Below are positions 16,493-25,949 of a stretch of 64,000 nt of DNA, one piece after another (position 1 is the stretch's first letter; every line of letters starts with the position of its first letter). The notes under the pieces are model-generated. The model was given only the letters and a program-made list of their open reading frames with translations, searched no databases and had not been told where the DNA came from. The position numbers and the translations under genes are program-made. Source of the stretch: Gemmatimonadaceae bacterium (GTDB taxonomy: Bacteria > Gemmatimonadota > Gemmatimonadetes > Gemmatimonadales > Gemmatimonadaceae); the NCBI GenBank assembly GCA_016720905.1, contig JADKJT010000009.1, forward strand, positions 124,001-188,000, in the 5' to 3' direction.

Positions 16493-17356
16493 ATGTCCAT
16501 CGAATCATTCCCGACGCCGCTGGTATCCACGGCGTGGCTTGCCGCGCACCTCGATCACTCATGGGTCAAGGTGATTGACGCGAGCACGTACCTGCCCAAC
16601 GCGGGTCGTGACGCGCGCGCGGAGTATCTGGCGGCGCATATCCCTGGCGCGGTCTTCTGCGATATCGGATGGATCAGCGACGAAACGGCGCCATTTCCGC
16701 ACACGCTGCCCACGGCGCCCGTGTTTGCGGAGCGTATGGGGTCGCTGGGCATCAGCAGCAACGATGCCATCATCGTGTATGATGGCTCCGGACAGAATTT
16801 CAGCGCGCCGCGACTGTGGTGGATGTTGCGCGTGTTCGGTCACCATCGGGTGGCCGTATTGGATGGCGGATTGCGCAAGTGGGGGCAGGAAGGGCATGCG
16901 GTCGACGCGCACGTCCAGGCCGTGACGCCAGCGACGTTCACGGCACACCTCGACGTGAACCGCGTGCGCGATATTGATGCCATGCGCGCCAACCTTGACA
17001 CTAGGCGTGAACAGGTTGTTGATGCGCGCTCTCCGGGACGATTCGAAGGTGCCGAGGCCGAACCGCGCGCCGGGGTGCGCGGCGGGCACATCCCGCACAG
17101 TGTGAACCTCCACTACGCGCGACTGGTCCGTGATGACGGGACCATGCGCTCAGTCGATGAACTCCGACGCCTGGTGGCGGACGTGGGACTCGATGTCTTG
17201 CGACCCATTACGGCCAGTTGCGGCACCGGCGTGACGGCGTGCGCCGTGGCGCTGGCGCTGGAGGTGCTTGGCAAATCCGACACGGCGGTCTACGACGGCA
17301 GTTGGACCGAGTGGGGCAGCATGACCGACACACCGGTGGCCACCGGGCCGGCGTAA
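16493..17356 (+). CDS. sseA: Sulfurtransferase, two rhodanese domains (3-mercaptopyruvate type)
   Basis: The 287-aa cytoplasmic protein has an inactive N-terminal rhodanese domain (residues 1-140; DASTYLPNAGRDARAEYLAAHIPGA) and an active C-terminal one with the loop CGTGVTA, catalytic Cys243. The CG(S/T)GVTA loop points to 3-mercaptopyruvate sulfurtransferase rather than thiosulfate sulfurtransferase. It would transfer sulfane sulfur to cyanide, thiols or thioredoxin. No good Shine-Dalgarno is seen; the start lies 20 bp after the heptamer repeat. Confidence 0.92.
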   Translation: MSIESFPTPLVSTAWLAAHLDHSWVKVIDASTYLPNAGRDARAEYLAAHIPGAVFCDIGWISDETAPFPHTLPTAPVFAERMGSLGISSNDAIIVYDGSGQNFSAPRLWWMLRVFGHHRVAVLDGGLRKWGQEGHAVDAHVQAVTPATFTAHLDVNRVRDIDAMRANLDTRREQVVDARSPGRFEGAEAEPRAGVRGGHIPHSVNLHYARLVRDDGTMRSVDELRRLVADVGLDVLRPITASCGTGVTACAVALALEVLGKSDTAVYDGSWTEWGSMTDTPVATGPA

Positions 17357-17522
17357 CACGCATTCAACACGTGCGGGCCGATCCGGCGACTGCACAGCAG
17401 GACAGGCGCGCGTCCACGCCAGCTGAGCTTGCCTGTCACGTGACTCGTCCGGATATTCACGCGCCGAGTGGGATTGCTCCGTCCGGTGCCACATCGAACG
17501 CTTGGTCATAGGGGAACGCCTC

Positions 17523-18992
17523 ATGCGTGTCGTGCGCGCTACCGCCCGTGTCGCTGCCGTCGTCATTGCCGGTGCCATGCTGGCCACCTGTTCAGACGTC
17601 AACACGCCAACACGGGTGAACCAGCGGGTGCCAGCCTCACCGCGTCTGGATGTGGTGCCCGGTGTTGATCCGGTGGTGGTGGCCGTTGGCGATGCGGTGT
17701 GCGGCACGGGCTCGTCCGCCAGTTCGCCGTGCAAGGACGAGGAGGTCGCGGCTCGCATCAGCGCGCTCACACCGCATGCGGTGCTGCTGCTGGGCGACCT
17801 GCAATATGAGAACGGGACCCTCGCCGATTTCAATACCTACTACAACGCATCCTACGGCGCGTTCAAAAGCATCTCCTATCCCGCGGCGGGCAATCATGAG
17901 TACAACACCGCCAATGCGAGTGGCTACTACGACTACTTCAATGGCGTCGGTGTCCAGGCCGGCCCCGCCGGCGACAGATCCAAAGGCTACTACAGTTTCA
18001 ATCTGGGATCGTGGCACCTGGTGGCACTGAACAGCAACTGCAGCGCCATCGGCGGGTGCGGCGCGGGGTCGGCGCAAGAACAGTGGTTGCGCGCCGATCT
18101 TGCCGCCAACACCGCGTCATGTACGCTGGCGTACTGGCATCATCCACTGTTCAGTTCCGGCTCGCACGGCAACAACACCATCGTCCAGCCGCTGTATCAG
18201 GCGCTGTACGATTACGGAGCGGAGCTGGTGCTCAGTGGCCACGATCACACCTACGAACGTTTCGCACCACAGACCGCCGCCGGCGTCCTCGACAATGCGC
18301 GCGGAATTCGCGAATTCGTGGTGGGTACGGGCGGGAAGGAACAGACCGCCTTTTCGACAGTTCGCGCCAACAGCGTGGTGCGGAGCAACAGTTCATTCGG
18401 CGCGCTCAAGCTGACGTTGAAGGCCGCTGGATACGATTGGCAGTTCGTGTCGATTCCCGGCAATACCCTGGCTGATGCCGGCAGCGGAACCTGCTCGGCG
18501 CCTCTGCCCCCGCCGCCGGCGCAGACGACGCTCACCATTCCGGTATCGGCCGACGCCTACACGTTCAAGAATTCGCCCAACACCAACTACGGCACGCAGA
18601 CGACGTTGCTGGTGGACGGCTCGCCGGTGGCACGAACGTATTTCAAGTTTGCCGTCACGGGAATCGGAGCGAAGTCGGTGGTGAGCGCGAAGCTGCGTCT
18701 GTACGCCGTCGACCCGTCAGACACCGGCGGTCGGTTGCACCGCGTGGCCGGCACGACGTGGGGAGAGACCAGCATCAAGTGGTCCAACGCGCCCGCCTAC
18801 GACGCGGCGATTGTCGGGACGCTTGGCGCCGTGGTAGTAGGCGCGTGGTATGAGGTCGACGTGAAAGGGTACGTGACCGCCGATGGCACGGTGAGCTTTG
18901 CCCTCGAGTCGACCTCTACCAACGGTGCCGACTATCGGTCACGCGAGGGCGGAAGCGGCACAGCACCTCGGCTGGTAATCGTGACGCAGTAA
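17523..18992 (+). CDS. Lipoprotein metallophosphoesterase with C-terminal DNRLRE/CBM96 domain
   Basis: The 489-aa protein starts at ATG 17523 with an AGGGGAA site upstream. It has a lipobox ending at Cys23 (MLATC). The calcineurin-like metallophosphoesterase motifs run in order: GDAVC, GDLQYE, GNHEY, WHHPLF and GHDHTYE (residues about 60-260). After a Pro-rich linker (APLPPPPAQ) the last 160 residues (SADAYTFKNSPNTNYG, YFKFAV, KWSNAPAY) form a DNRLRE-type carbohydrate-binding beta-sandwich. It is probably an outer-membrane or surface-anchored phosphatase of the purple-acid-phosphatase-like group. Confidence 0.88.
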   Translation: MRVVRATARVAAVVIAGAMLATCSDVNTPTRVNQRVPASPRLDVVPGVDPVVVAVGDAVCGTGSSASSPCKDEEVAARISALTPHAVLLLGDLQYENGTLADFNTYYNASYGAFKSISYPAAGNHEYNTANASGYYDYFNGVGVQAGPAGDRSKGYYSFNLGSWHLVALNSNCSAIGGCGAGSAQEQWLRADLAANTASCTLAYWHHPLFSSGSHGNNTIVQPLYQALYDYGAELVLSGHDHTYERFAPQTAAGVLDNARGIREFVVGTGGKEQTAFSTVRANSVVRSNSSFGALKLTLKAAGYDWQFVSIPGNTLADAGSGTCSAPLPPPPAQTTLTIPVSADAYTFKNSPNTNYGTQTTLLVDGSPVARTYFKFAVTGIGAKSVVSAKLRLYAVDPSDTGGRLHRVAGTTWGETSIKWSNAPAYDAAIVGTLGAVVVGAWYEVDVKGYVTADGTVSFALESTSTNGADYRSREGGSGTAPRLVIVTQ

Positions 18993-19003
18993 GGGCCACG
19001 GCC

Positions 19004-19756
19004 TTAGCCGAACTGCCGCCCCTCATCCCGTTTGTAGGCCACCAGCGCACAGAGGCCGAACAGTACCGAATAGCCGGTAATCCACAGCAGGTGCGGGGAT
19101 ACGCCGCGCAGATCTCCGCCTCCCATGGCGTTCCAGCCCAACTGCCCCAGATGATACGAGGGCAGCCAGGGTGCGAACTCGCGCACGGCGGGCGGCAGCA
19201 TCTGGATCGGGATGAACAAACCGGACCCGAATGCCAGCGGCAGGCTGATGAGGTTGGCGATGGGCGCCGCCGCCGATGGACCGACGGAGTAGCCGATCGC
19301 CAGTCCGAGCATCACAAACGGCGTCATGCCCAGCACGAGCACGGCCACGAGTTTCGCCCAGACCACGGCACTCAGGGCGATGTGTGCGGTGGCAACCGCA
19401 AACCCAAACAGCAACGCCAACGACGCCGCGCCAATGGCAAACGCGTTGATGAGTTTCGCGCCAATGTATGATGGTGCCGACAGCGGTGTCACGCGCAACA
19501 GCCGATTCCAGCCGAGCGCCCGCTCACTGGCGATCGACACGCCGAATGAAAAGAGCGCGGTGGTCATCATTGCATAAGCGCCGTACGAAGCCATCAGGTA
19601 CGCGCCGACGCTGATGTTCCCTGCCGACTGTCTCGCGTTGGGCAGACCGAACAAGGCAAAGAACATGATGGGAAACACCACCGTGGGTACGACAAACGAC
19701 GGCACACGAATCGTCTTGCGCAATTCGGCGGTGGCAGCGGCACGCAGCATGCTCAT
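19004..19756 (-). CDS. ABC-2 type transporter permease
   Basis: The 250-aa protein has six predicted transmembrane helices and typical ABC-2 features (VPTVVFPIMFFALFG near the start, SLPLAFGSGLFIPIQMLP and APWLPSYHLGQL near the end). Its ATG overlaps the stop of the ATPase gene by 4 bp (19753-19756). It forms an inner-membrane exporter with that ATPase; substrate unknown (drug- or lipid-export type). It converges with the metallophosphoesterase, leaving only 11 bp between the stops. Confidence 0.88.
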   Translation of the reverse strand: MSMLRAAATAELRKTIRVPSFVVPTVVFPIMFFALFGLPNARQSAGNISVGAYLMASYGAYAMMTTALFSFGVSIASERALGWNRLLRVTPLSAPSYIGAKLINAFAIGAASLALLFGFAVATAHIALSAVVWAKLVAVLVLGMTPFVMLGLAIGYSVGPSAAAPIANLISLPLAFGSGLFIPIQMLPPAVREFAPWLPSYHLGQLGWNAMGGGDLRGVSPHLLWITGYSVLFGLCALVAYKRDEGRQFG

Positions 19757-20670
19757 GGCTGCACCACGGCGCGTTGCGTGAGGGCCAGGAAGGCCTCCTC
19801 GAGCCCAGCATCAATCACTTCCAGGCGTTCAATCGGGGCGCCTTGACGAAAGAGTTGGGCGAGTCCGGCCTCCGGTTGCACCGTCAACACGGTCCAGTAC
19901 GCGCCGTCGTGTGTCACCCGTTGCACACCCGGCAGCACGTCTAGGTCGGACTGTGTCAGCGTTGGCGCGTAGAAGCGCATATACCGACCGCCAACACGGG
20001 CCTTGATGTCGGCGGGCGATCCTTCGGCAATGACACGCCCGTGATCGACCACGATCACGCGATCGGCCAGCGCGTCGGCCTCTTCGAGGTAGTGCGTGGT
20101 GAGCACAATGGTGGTGCCGCGGGCCACTTGCCCGCGAATCTCCGTCCAAAAGCGCCGACGCGTCTCCACGTCCAGTGCCACGGTGGGCTCGTCGAGAAAT
20201 AGCAGGTCGGGTCGGCCCACCAGGGCTACGGCAAAGTACAGTCGCTGCTTCTCTCCACCGGAAAGGGTCGCGACGCGCGCATCCGCCCGATGCGTGAGTT
20301 CGGCGATCCCGAGCACGTCAATCACCTCGAGTGGTTTGGCGTACATGGCGCCGAAAAACGACACCACTTCCCGTGCCGTCAGGGTGAGCGGCACGCCGGA
20401 CTCCTGCAGCATCGCTCCGATGCGTGCCCGTGTGGCAGCAGCTCGAGGATCGGCACCGAATACCCGCACCGTACCGCTGGTGGTGGGTCGAAGACCCAGT
20501 AGCAAGGAGATGGCGGTCGTCTTGCCCGCGCCATTGGGTCCCAGCAGCGCCACGGTCTCACCGCGTTGCACGGTGAACGAGACGTTATCCAGTGCGGTGA
20601 CGTTGCCAAAGCGCTTGGTGGCCTGTTCCAGCGAGACGGCAACATCAGTTGAACGCACGGCGACAGTCAT
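19753..20670 (-). CDS. ABC transporter ATP-binding protein
   Basis: The 305-aa ATPase has Walker A GPNGAGKTT, Q-loop MLQESGVP, signature LSGGEKQR, Walker B LLFLDEPT and switch His in LTTHYLEEADALADR. The roughly 80-residue C-terminal extension is common in ABC-2/CcmA-DrrA-type exporters. It is coupled to the permease by an ATGA overlap. The five reverse-strand genes 23087-19004 could be one operon with the lipoprotein, GH43 enzyme and small membrane protein upstream. Confidence 0.92.
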   Translation of the reverse strand: MTVAVRSTDVAVSLEQATKRFGNVTALDNVSFTVQRGETVALLGPNGAGKTTAISLLLGLRPTTSGTVRVFGADPRAAATRARIGAMLQESGVPLTLTAREVVSFFGAMYAKPLEVIDVLGIAELTHRADARVATLSGGEKQRLYFAVALVGRPDLLFLDEPTVALDVETRRRFWTEIRGQVARGTTIVLTTHYLEEADALADRVIVVDHGRVIAEGSPADIKARVGGRYMRFYAPTLTQSDLDVLPGVQRVTHDGAYWTVLTVQPEAGLAQLFRQGAPIERLEVIDAGLEEAFLALTQRAVVQP

Positions 20671-20748
20671 ATGGCGAGGGTGATGAGGAAGTGCGTCGCC
20701 GTACGTCCGCCGTCATTCGAAAGTTGCAGTGCGATCCGGACGGCTGTG

Positions 20749-21111
20749 TCAGCGCTCCGGTCGTGTGCGCAGTGCCGACCAGGTCCAGAGCGCGCCCAGG
20801 CAATCGACCACGCCAAAACCAATCAGTGCCGCAGGTGCCAGCGAGGCAGCCGCCAACCCCGCGAATCCGACCAGGGCCAGAACGCGCAGCCACACGGTCG
20901 CGTGAAAGAACGGCGTGAGTCCGGCGCGGGCCGAGAGCACGTAATACCCGCCCAGAATTCCGACGATCATGCCCAGCACGTGAATCCACGGCTCGGTGGT
21001 TGGTGCGATGTGCAGGAGTCCCAGCATCGTGTTGGGGGACACGATGAGCATGGCGGCGGTCGCCATGAGGTACACGCCAAACACCAGGACACTACGCGCG
21101 GCTGCGGTCAT
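20749..21111 (-). CDS. Small four-helix membrane protein
   Basis: The 120-aa protein has about four hydrophobic segments (LVFGVYLMATAAMLIV; WIHVLGMIVGILGGYYVL; LRVLALVGFAGLAAASL; IGFGVVDCLGALWTWSAL). It has no recognised family motif. Its ATG overlaps the GH43 stop by 4 bp, so it is translationally coupled to that gene. Function unknown; inner membrane predicted. Confidence 0.75.
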   Translation of the reverse strand: MTAAARSVLVFGVYLMATAAMLIVSPNTMLGLLHIAPTTEPWIHVLGMIVGILGGYYVLSARAGLTPFFHATVWLRVLALVGFAGLAAASLAPAALIGFGVVDCLGALWTWSALRTRPER

Positions 21112-22127
21112 CGTGGATTACCAGGTGGAATGATGGAATCGGCCGCAACGCCGGCCTTGGTGATCACAATCGGTCGAATCAGTCCGCGCTCGTCGAAATG
21201 GAGAAGATCGATACTCACCACTCGATGATTACGATCAGTGTCGCCCAATGGCCGCCGGTGATAGACCATATACCAGTTGGGCGAACCGGGAGCATGCAAC
21301 ACGGAGTGGTGGCCCGCACCGGTGGCGACCGTGGAATCCTGCTGAAGGATCTTGCCGACTCGCTCGAACGGGCCGAAAGGTGAAGAGCCAATCGCATAGG
21401 CGACCGCGTAGTTCGGGCCAGTCCATCCACCTTCCGACCACATGAAGTAATAGCGGCCATCCTTCACCAGCATGTAGGCGCCTTCCACGTAGCCTGCCGG
21501 CGTGATCTCCTTGAACAGCGATCCGTCGGCAAACGGAACAAAGCCGGTGAAGTCGTCGTTAAGACGCGCGATGTTGCAGTGACGCCATCCACCATAGACG
21601 ATATACGTCGCCCCGTCTCGATCCTGAAATACCATTTGATCGATGGGCTGGGCCCCATTGTGAAACGCGTCAATGAGCGGCTTGCCGAGGTAATCGAGGT
21701 ATGGCCCCTCGGGTCGGCGTGCCCGTGCCACACCGATACCGCCGGCCTCACGATCGTTCTGAATATCATTGGCACCGAAGAACAGATAGTACCAGCCCCC
21801 CTTCTCGATAACGGACGGTGCCCAGAGCGCGCGCCGCGCCCACCGCACGCCGGCGGTATCCAGCACGTGTTCGTGCTTCACCCAGGTGACGAGGTCCCGG
21901 GACGAGAATGCGTCCATGAACGTCTGGCGGTCATAGGACGCCGAGTACGTGGGGAAAATCCAATACTGCCCGCCGAAGACATGGGCTTCGGGATCGGCAT
22001 ACCACCCGGCGAGGATCGGATTCCCCGATCGCGCGGGCTGCGCGCTGGTCGGTTGTGCGAACGACACGAACACGAGCGCCGTCACCACTACGCGATCGAT
22101 CCGCCGCCATCGGTTGCGTGGTGTCAT
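21108..22127 (-). CDS. Secreted glycoside hydrolase family 43 protein
   Basis: The 339-aa protein has a signal peptide (VVVTALVFVSFAQPTSAQ) and a five-bladed propeller of GH43 type. NPILAGWYADPEAHVFGGQYWIFPT carries the catalytic-base Asp, LWAPSVIEKGGWYYLFFGA the pKa-modulating region, and GYVEGAYMLVKDGRYYFMWSEGG the acid Glu. GHHSVLHAPGSPNWYMVYH supplies the usual His. Likely an alpha-L-arabinofuranosidase or beta-xylosidase acting on plant polysaccharide in the periplasm. It is coupled by ATGA to the small membrane protein. Confidence 0.88.
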   Translation of the reverse strand: MTPRNRWRRIDRVVVTALVFVSFAQPTSAQPARSGNPILAGWYADPEAHVFGGQYWIFPTYSASYDRQTFMDAFSSRDLVTWVKHEHVLDTAGVRWARRALWAPSVIEKGGWYYLFFGANDIQNDREAGGIGVARARRPEGPYLDYLGKPLIDAFHNGAQPIDQMVFQDRDGATYIVYGGWRHCNIARLNDDFTGFVPFADGSLFKEITPAGYVEGAYMLVKDGRYYFMWSEGGWTGPNYAVAYAIGSSPFGPFERVGKILQQDSTVATGAGHHSVLHAPGSPNWYMVYHRRPLGDTDRNHRVVSIDLLHFDERGLIRPIVITKAGVAADSIIPPGNPR

Positions 22128-22211
22128 GGGGTTCGCAAGTGGGTGTTGGACGAGCGCCAGCTTGGCGCCCGCCTAACTTGCACCCCTTGTCATGTCGGTC
22201 GCCAGTGGGGG

Positions 22212-23087
22212 CTAGTCTTCGTGCCCGTCGTGATTGCGATCGCGAAATGCCTTGAACGCGAAGCGGATGTTGTTCTGCACGGTGCTCCGCGTGCCGCCCG
22301 GCGTATTGGCCAGTGCCGGCGACAGCAGGCCTCCCGACGGACGGACGAACCACGTCCCGAGGTCAACGGACACGGTGACATCATCGCCGCCGGTCTTGAT
22401 CACCACCGGCGCAGTGAGCGGGACCTCGATCTTCGCGTCGACGTCGCCAACGAATACGAAGGGCGTGCCATTGTAGGTGCCCTCAAGTCGCACGCTGATG
22501 CCGCGAAAGTCCGGAAACGCTTGCCGAAACGCCGCATCGGCGGAGTCGGAGCTGGTCACTTTGTGCAGCGTCAAACGCACGGAGGAATACGTCCCTTCGG
22601 GTACGGGCACGGCCACGCGGGCGCCGTCTGTGCCGTTCATGGGAACATCCACCAGGAATGGCCCGACGCGCACCGAAGGGCAGTCCGCATCGTCGCGGTC
22701 GTGCTGCGATCTGGCATCAACGCTGCGCACGCCGTTCTGCGCTGCGGCGCCGGCAAAGTCATCATCGTCGGTGCAGATGGCGGTTGCGCTCTTGAGCTTC
22801 ACGTCACGCACGACAAACTGCGCTTTCGAAATCACGATCACGTCAGCGTCGCGCGTGATGCGTACGCCCAACGGGGTGTTGGTAACGACCGGCGCAGCGC
22901 CGACAATGGGTGACCCATCGGCGGTCACGACCGCTGCCGTGGCCGTCAGCCCCGCCGCAGAGGTGCGGGACACTTGAAATCCCAGGCCAACGGTTCCGTG
23001 ATTGTTGGGGCCGGTGCCTTCGCTGCATGCCGCAAGAGTCCACATCGCGGCAGCGCCCAGCATGAGCGCGAAGTTGGAACGTTGCAT
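22212..23087 (-). CDS. Lipoprotein, probable beta-sandwich of unknown function
   Basis: The 291-aa protein starts at 23087 and has a lipobox ending at Cys21 (WTLAAC). The mature part shows alternating beta-rich segments (GTVGLGFQVSRTSAAG, GTYSSVRLTLHKV, ISVRLEGTYNGTPFVFVGDV) and ends in an acidic DRNHDGHED tail resembling a calcium loop. Similar lipoproteins in this phylum are annotated as hypothetical or DUF4382-like; that family match is only an impression. It is the first of five reverse-strand genes. Confidence 0.75.
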   Translation of the reverse strand: MQRSNFALMLGAAAMWTLAACSEGTGPNNHGTVGLGFQVSRTSAAGLTATAAVVTADGSPIVGAAPVVTNTPLGVRITRDADVIVISKAQFVVRDVKLKSATAICTDDDDFAGAAAQNGVRSVDARSQHDRDDADCPSVRVGPFLVDVPMNGTDGARVAVPVPEGTYSSVRLTLHKVTSSDSADAAFRQAFPDFRGISVRLEGTYNGTPFVFVGDVDAKIEVPLTAPVVIKTGGDDVTVSVDLGTWFVRPSGGLLSPALANTPGGTRSTVQNNIRFAFKAFRDRNHDGHED

Positions 23088-23375
23088 GGTGACGGACTCC
23101 GTGAGTCGAGGAAAGAGGCGCGCGCGATTGCCTGATGCGCGGGTGGTGCAATGACACACCTGAAGCATGATTGGCGGGATGAGCACTGGAAGTGATCGGG
23201 GGCACCAAGCTCACAATTCCCCGGTCACGCCGGTGGCCACCTCTGTCAGCGCCCCGGGCCCTCGCAACGGAAACCCACATCGGGGACGTTGCAACTTGGC
23301 GCTGGGGGATTCGTACGGCTGTCCATCCGTGGCCGCCTCCCGCCGCAGCCCCACCCGCCCGCATCCCGCCGATCC

Positions 23376-25850
23376 ATGACTGAGTCCTCGACCGCTCCGC
23401 TCCTTTCAGTGACAGCGCTCCGGCAGGATGTCCGGTTTGCCGGTCGGATGCTTGCCAAGAGTCCGCTCTTCACGACCATCGTGGTGCTCACGCTGGCCAT
23501 CGGGATCGGGCTGAATACCGCGGTGTTCGCGGCCGTCGACGCGTTGATGTTGCGTCCGCTGCCGGGCGTACGAAACAGCAACGAACTGATGCAGCTGTAT
23601 CGCACCGCGCCGGGCAACGCGCGATTCAATTCCAGCTCGATTCCGCATTTCTTCGATCTGCGCAACCGTACCAAAGGCGTGTTTTCCGGAGTCGCCGCGT
23701 GGTCCTTTCAGCCCGTGAACATCACCGCCGACGGTCCGCCGCGAACGGTGATGGCGGAGATGGTGTCGGCCAATTTCTTCAGCGTGCTGGGCGTGAATGC
23801 GTTGCGCGGCCGGTTTTTCACCCCCGATGAAGACGTGGGCGCCGGCGCCCATCCGGTGGCGGTGCTGAGTTACGGGGCGTGGAAGAGCCTCTTCGCGTCC
23901 GACCCCAACGTCGTGGGACGCACCATTCCGGTGAACAGCCAGTCGATGACCATCATCGGGGTGGCGCCGGAGGGTTTCAACGGCGCACTGCCGATTGTCC
24001 AACCCGAGTTGTGGGTGCCGATCATGCAGGTGGCGCAAATCAAACCCGGCAATGGCAGTGATCTGGAGAATCGGGGCAACAACTACAACACCGTGATTGC
24101 GCGACTCGCCCCGGGCATTTCGGTGGAGCAGGCGCGAGCCCGGCTCACGGCCGTGGACGCCGAATTGCTGAAGGAGTTCCCCAACGACTACGAGGGATCA
24201 GGCACCAACCTGGTGCGTCAAGACGACGCGGGCATCCATCCCATGTTTCGCGGCGCGCAATTTGGACTCTCAGCGGTCGTGATGGTGGTGGTCGCCATTC
24301 TGCTCATCATCGCCTGCGTCAATGTGGCCAACCTGTTCCTCGCGCGCGCCCGCGATCGCGCGCGCGAGATGGCCATCCGGCTGGCATTGGGCGCCCGTCG
24401 CGCGGCACTGGTCCGACAACTCCTGATTGAGAGTCTGCTCTTCTCGTTGGTGTCCGGCGTGGCGGGTCTGCTGGTGGCGGTGTGGGCCATCCGCATTGCC
24501 AACAGCGTGTCAGTTCCCATGAGCATCACCATGAAGCCGGACATCACCTTGAGTCCGATGGTGCTGGGATTTGCCTTCGGCGTGACCGTCCTCACCGGCA
24601 TGCTGTTCGGCATTGCGCCAGCGCTGCAATCCACCAGTCCGGCACTCATACCCGCGCTCAAGGGCGAGGCGCCAGCGGGCGAGTCACGCTCCCGCACCAG
24701 CAAAGGCCTGGTCGTGGCACAGATGGCGCTGTCCATCGTGCTGCTGGTGTGTGCGGCGCTGTTCCTTGTGAACCTGCGTAGCGCCACCACGCTGGACAAA
24801 GGGTTTGACGGTGAAAACCTGCTCATCGCCGACGTCGATCCGGGTCTCCAGGGTTATGCCCGTCCACGCGCACGGGAGTTCTATCGCACCGTGCTGGAGC
24901 GGCTGCGCGCCAATCCCATGGTACGCGACGTCGCGATCATCAGCGATGTGCCGCTCGGCCCCAGCAACAGCGATCGCGGGGTGAGCATCCCGGGATACGT
25001 ACCGGCCAAGAACGAAGGCATGTCCATCTCGTACACCAGCGCCAGTGCGGGCTACTTCAAGACCATGGGAATCGGGCTGCGCGCGGGAAGAGAATTTGTC
25101 GAACAGGACGACAGCACGGCCGCCCAGGTCATTGTGGTGAACCAACGCTTTGCGGATCGGTTTTGGCCCGGGCAATCGGCCATTGGCAAAACCGTGCGCA
25201 CCGGTGAGCGCGACTACAGCATTGTCGGGGTGGTGCCCACCGGTAAATACCAGCGCCTTGGTGAAGATCCCACGGCGTACATGTACTTCGCGCAGAACCA
25301 GCGTTTTCAAACCACCATGTCGTTTGTGATTCGCACCAAGGGCGATCCCATGGCCCTCGCGCCGACGCTGCGACGCGAGATTGCCGCGCTCGATCCCAAC
25401 TTGCCGGTCAGCAGCATTCGCACCATGGACAAGCATCTGGGCTGGGCGCTGATGCCGGCGCGCGTGGCGGGAACGGCCCTTGGGGTGTTCGGCCTGCTTG
25501 GTCTTTTGCTGGCATCCGTGGGCATGTACGGGGTGATGGCGTACTCGGTGGCGCAACGCACCCGCGAAATCGGGATTCGCATGGCCATCGGCGCCACGGC
25601 GTCGCACGTGATCACGCTCATCATGCGACAGGGACTGACCTTGGTGCTGGTGGGCACCGCGATCGGGCTGGCCGGTGCCATCGCCGCGTCGCGTCTGCTG
25701 GCCAGCGTGTTGTACGGAAGCGACGCAATCAATCCAGCCACGTTCGTAGCGGTGCCGCTGGTGCTCATCGCGGTCGCTGCAGTCGCGACATTTGTGCCAG
25801 CTCGTCGAGCGGCGTTGGTGGATCCGGCCATTACGTTGCGGGCCGAGTAG
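23376..25850 (+). CDS. ADOP/MacB-like FtsX-family ABC permease
   Basis: The 824-aa inner-membrane protein has the ADOP layout. RQDVRFAGRMLAKSPLFTTIVVLTLAIGIGLNTAVF is followed by a large periplasmic MacB_PCD domain (to about residue 285), three helices with VNVANLFLARARDRAREMAIRLALGARR, a second MacB domain, and three final helices (SVGMYGVMAYSVAQRTREIGIRMAIGA). ADOP proteins are found mostly in Acidobacteriota and Gemmatimonadota, usually with a PadR regulator; none is seen here, and no dedicated ATPase is adjacent. ATG 23376 starts just before the family's N-terminal motif; the frame is open further upstream. Confidence 0.9.
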   Translation: MTESSTAPLLSVTALRQDVRFAGRMLAKSPLFTTIVVLTLAIGIGLNTAVFAAVDALMLRPLPGVRNSNELMQLYRTAPGNARFNSSSIPHFFDLRNRTKGVFSGVAAWSFQPVNITADGPPRTVMAEMVSANFFSVLGVNALRGRFFTPDEDVGAGAHPVAVLSYGAWKSLFASDPNVVGRTIPVNSQSMTIIGVAPEGFNGALPIVQPELWVPIMQVAQIKPGNGSDLENRGNNYNTVIARLAPGISVEQARARLTAVDAELLKEFPNDYEGSGTNLVRQDDAGIHPMFRGAQFGLSAVVMVVVAILLIIACVNVANLFLARARDRAREMAIRLALGARRAALVRQLLIESLLFSLVSGVAGLLVAVWAIRIANSVSVPMSITMKPDITLSPMVLGFAFGVTVLTGMLFGIAPALQSTSPALIPALKGEAPAGESRSRTSKGLVVAQMALSIVLLVCAALFLVNLRSATTLDKGFDGENLLIADVDPGLQGYARPRAREFYRTVLERLRANPMVRDVAIISDVPLGPSNSDRGVSIPGYVPAKNEGMSISYTSASAGYFKTMGIGLRAGREFVEQDDSTAAQVIVVNQRFADRFWPGQSAIGKTVRTGERDYSIVGVVPTGKYQRLGEDPTAYMYFAQNQRFQTTMSFVIRTKGDPMALAPTLRREIAALDPNLPVSSIRTMDKHLGWALMPARVAGTALGVFGLLGLLLASVGMYGVMAYSVAQRTREIGIRMAIGATASHVITLIMRQGLTLVLVGTAIGLAGAIAASRLLASVLYGSDAINPATFVAVPLVLIAVAAVATFVPARRAALVDPAITLRAE

Positions 25851-25864
25851 CGGCCTCGGGGGGA

Positions 25865-25893
25865 TTGCCGGAGCGGCGACAATCTCGTATGCT
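25865..25893 (+). promoter_or_regulatory. Candidate promoter of the susC-susD pair
   Basis: TTGCCG (25865-25870), a 17-nt spacer and TATGCT (25888-25893) form a plausible sigma70-like promoter in the 99-nt gap between the ADOP permease and the SusC gene. A GAGGAG ribosome binding site then precedes ATG 25950. Prediction only. Confidence 0.4.
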
Positions 25894-25949
25894 GGCCACG
25901 CCGTGTGCAGACGGTCGCGGCCCCTCCCCCCTCCCGAGGAGATACGTTC

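Noticed and set aside
21579..22913. 444-codon forward open frame opposite GH43 and the lipoprotein gene
   Set aside because: It spans two well-supported reverse genes and the translation is low-complexity Arg/His-rich; a GC-rich shadow frame.
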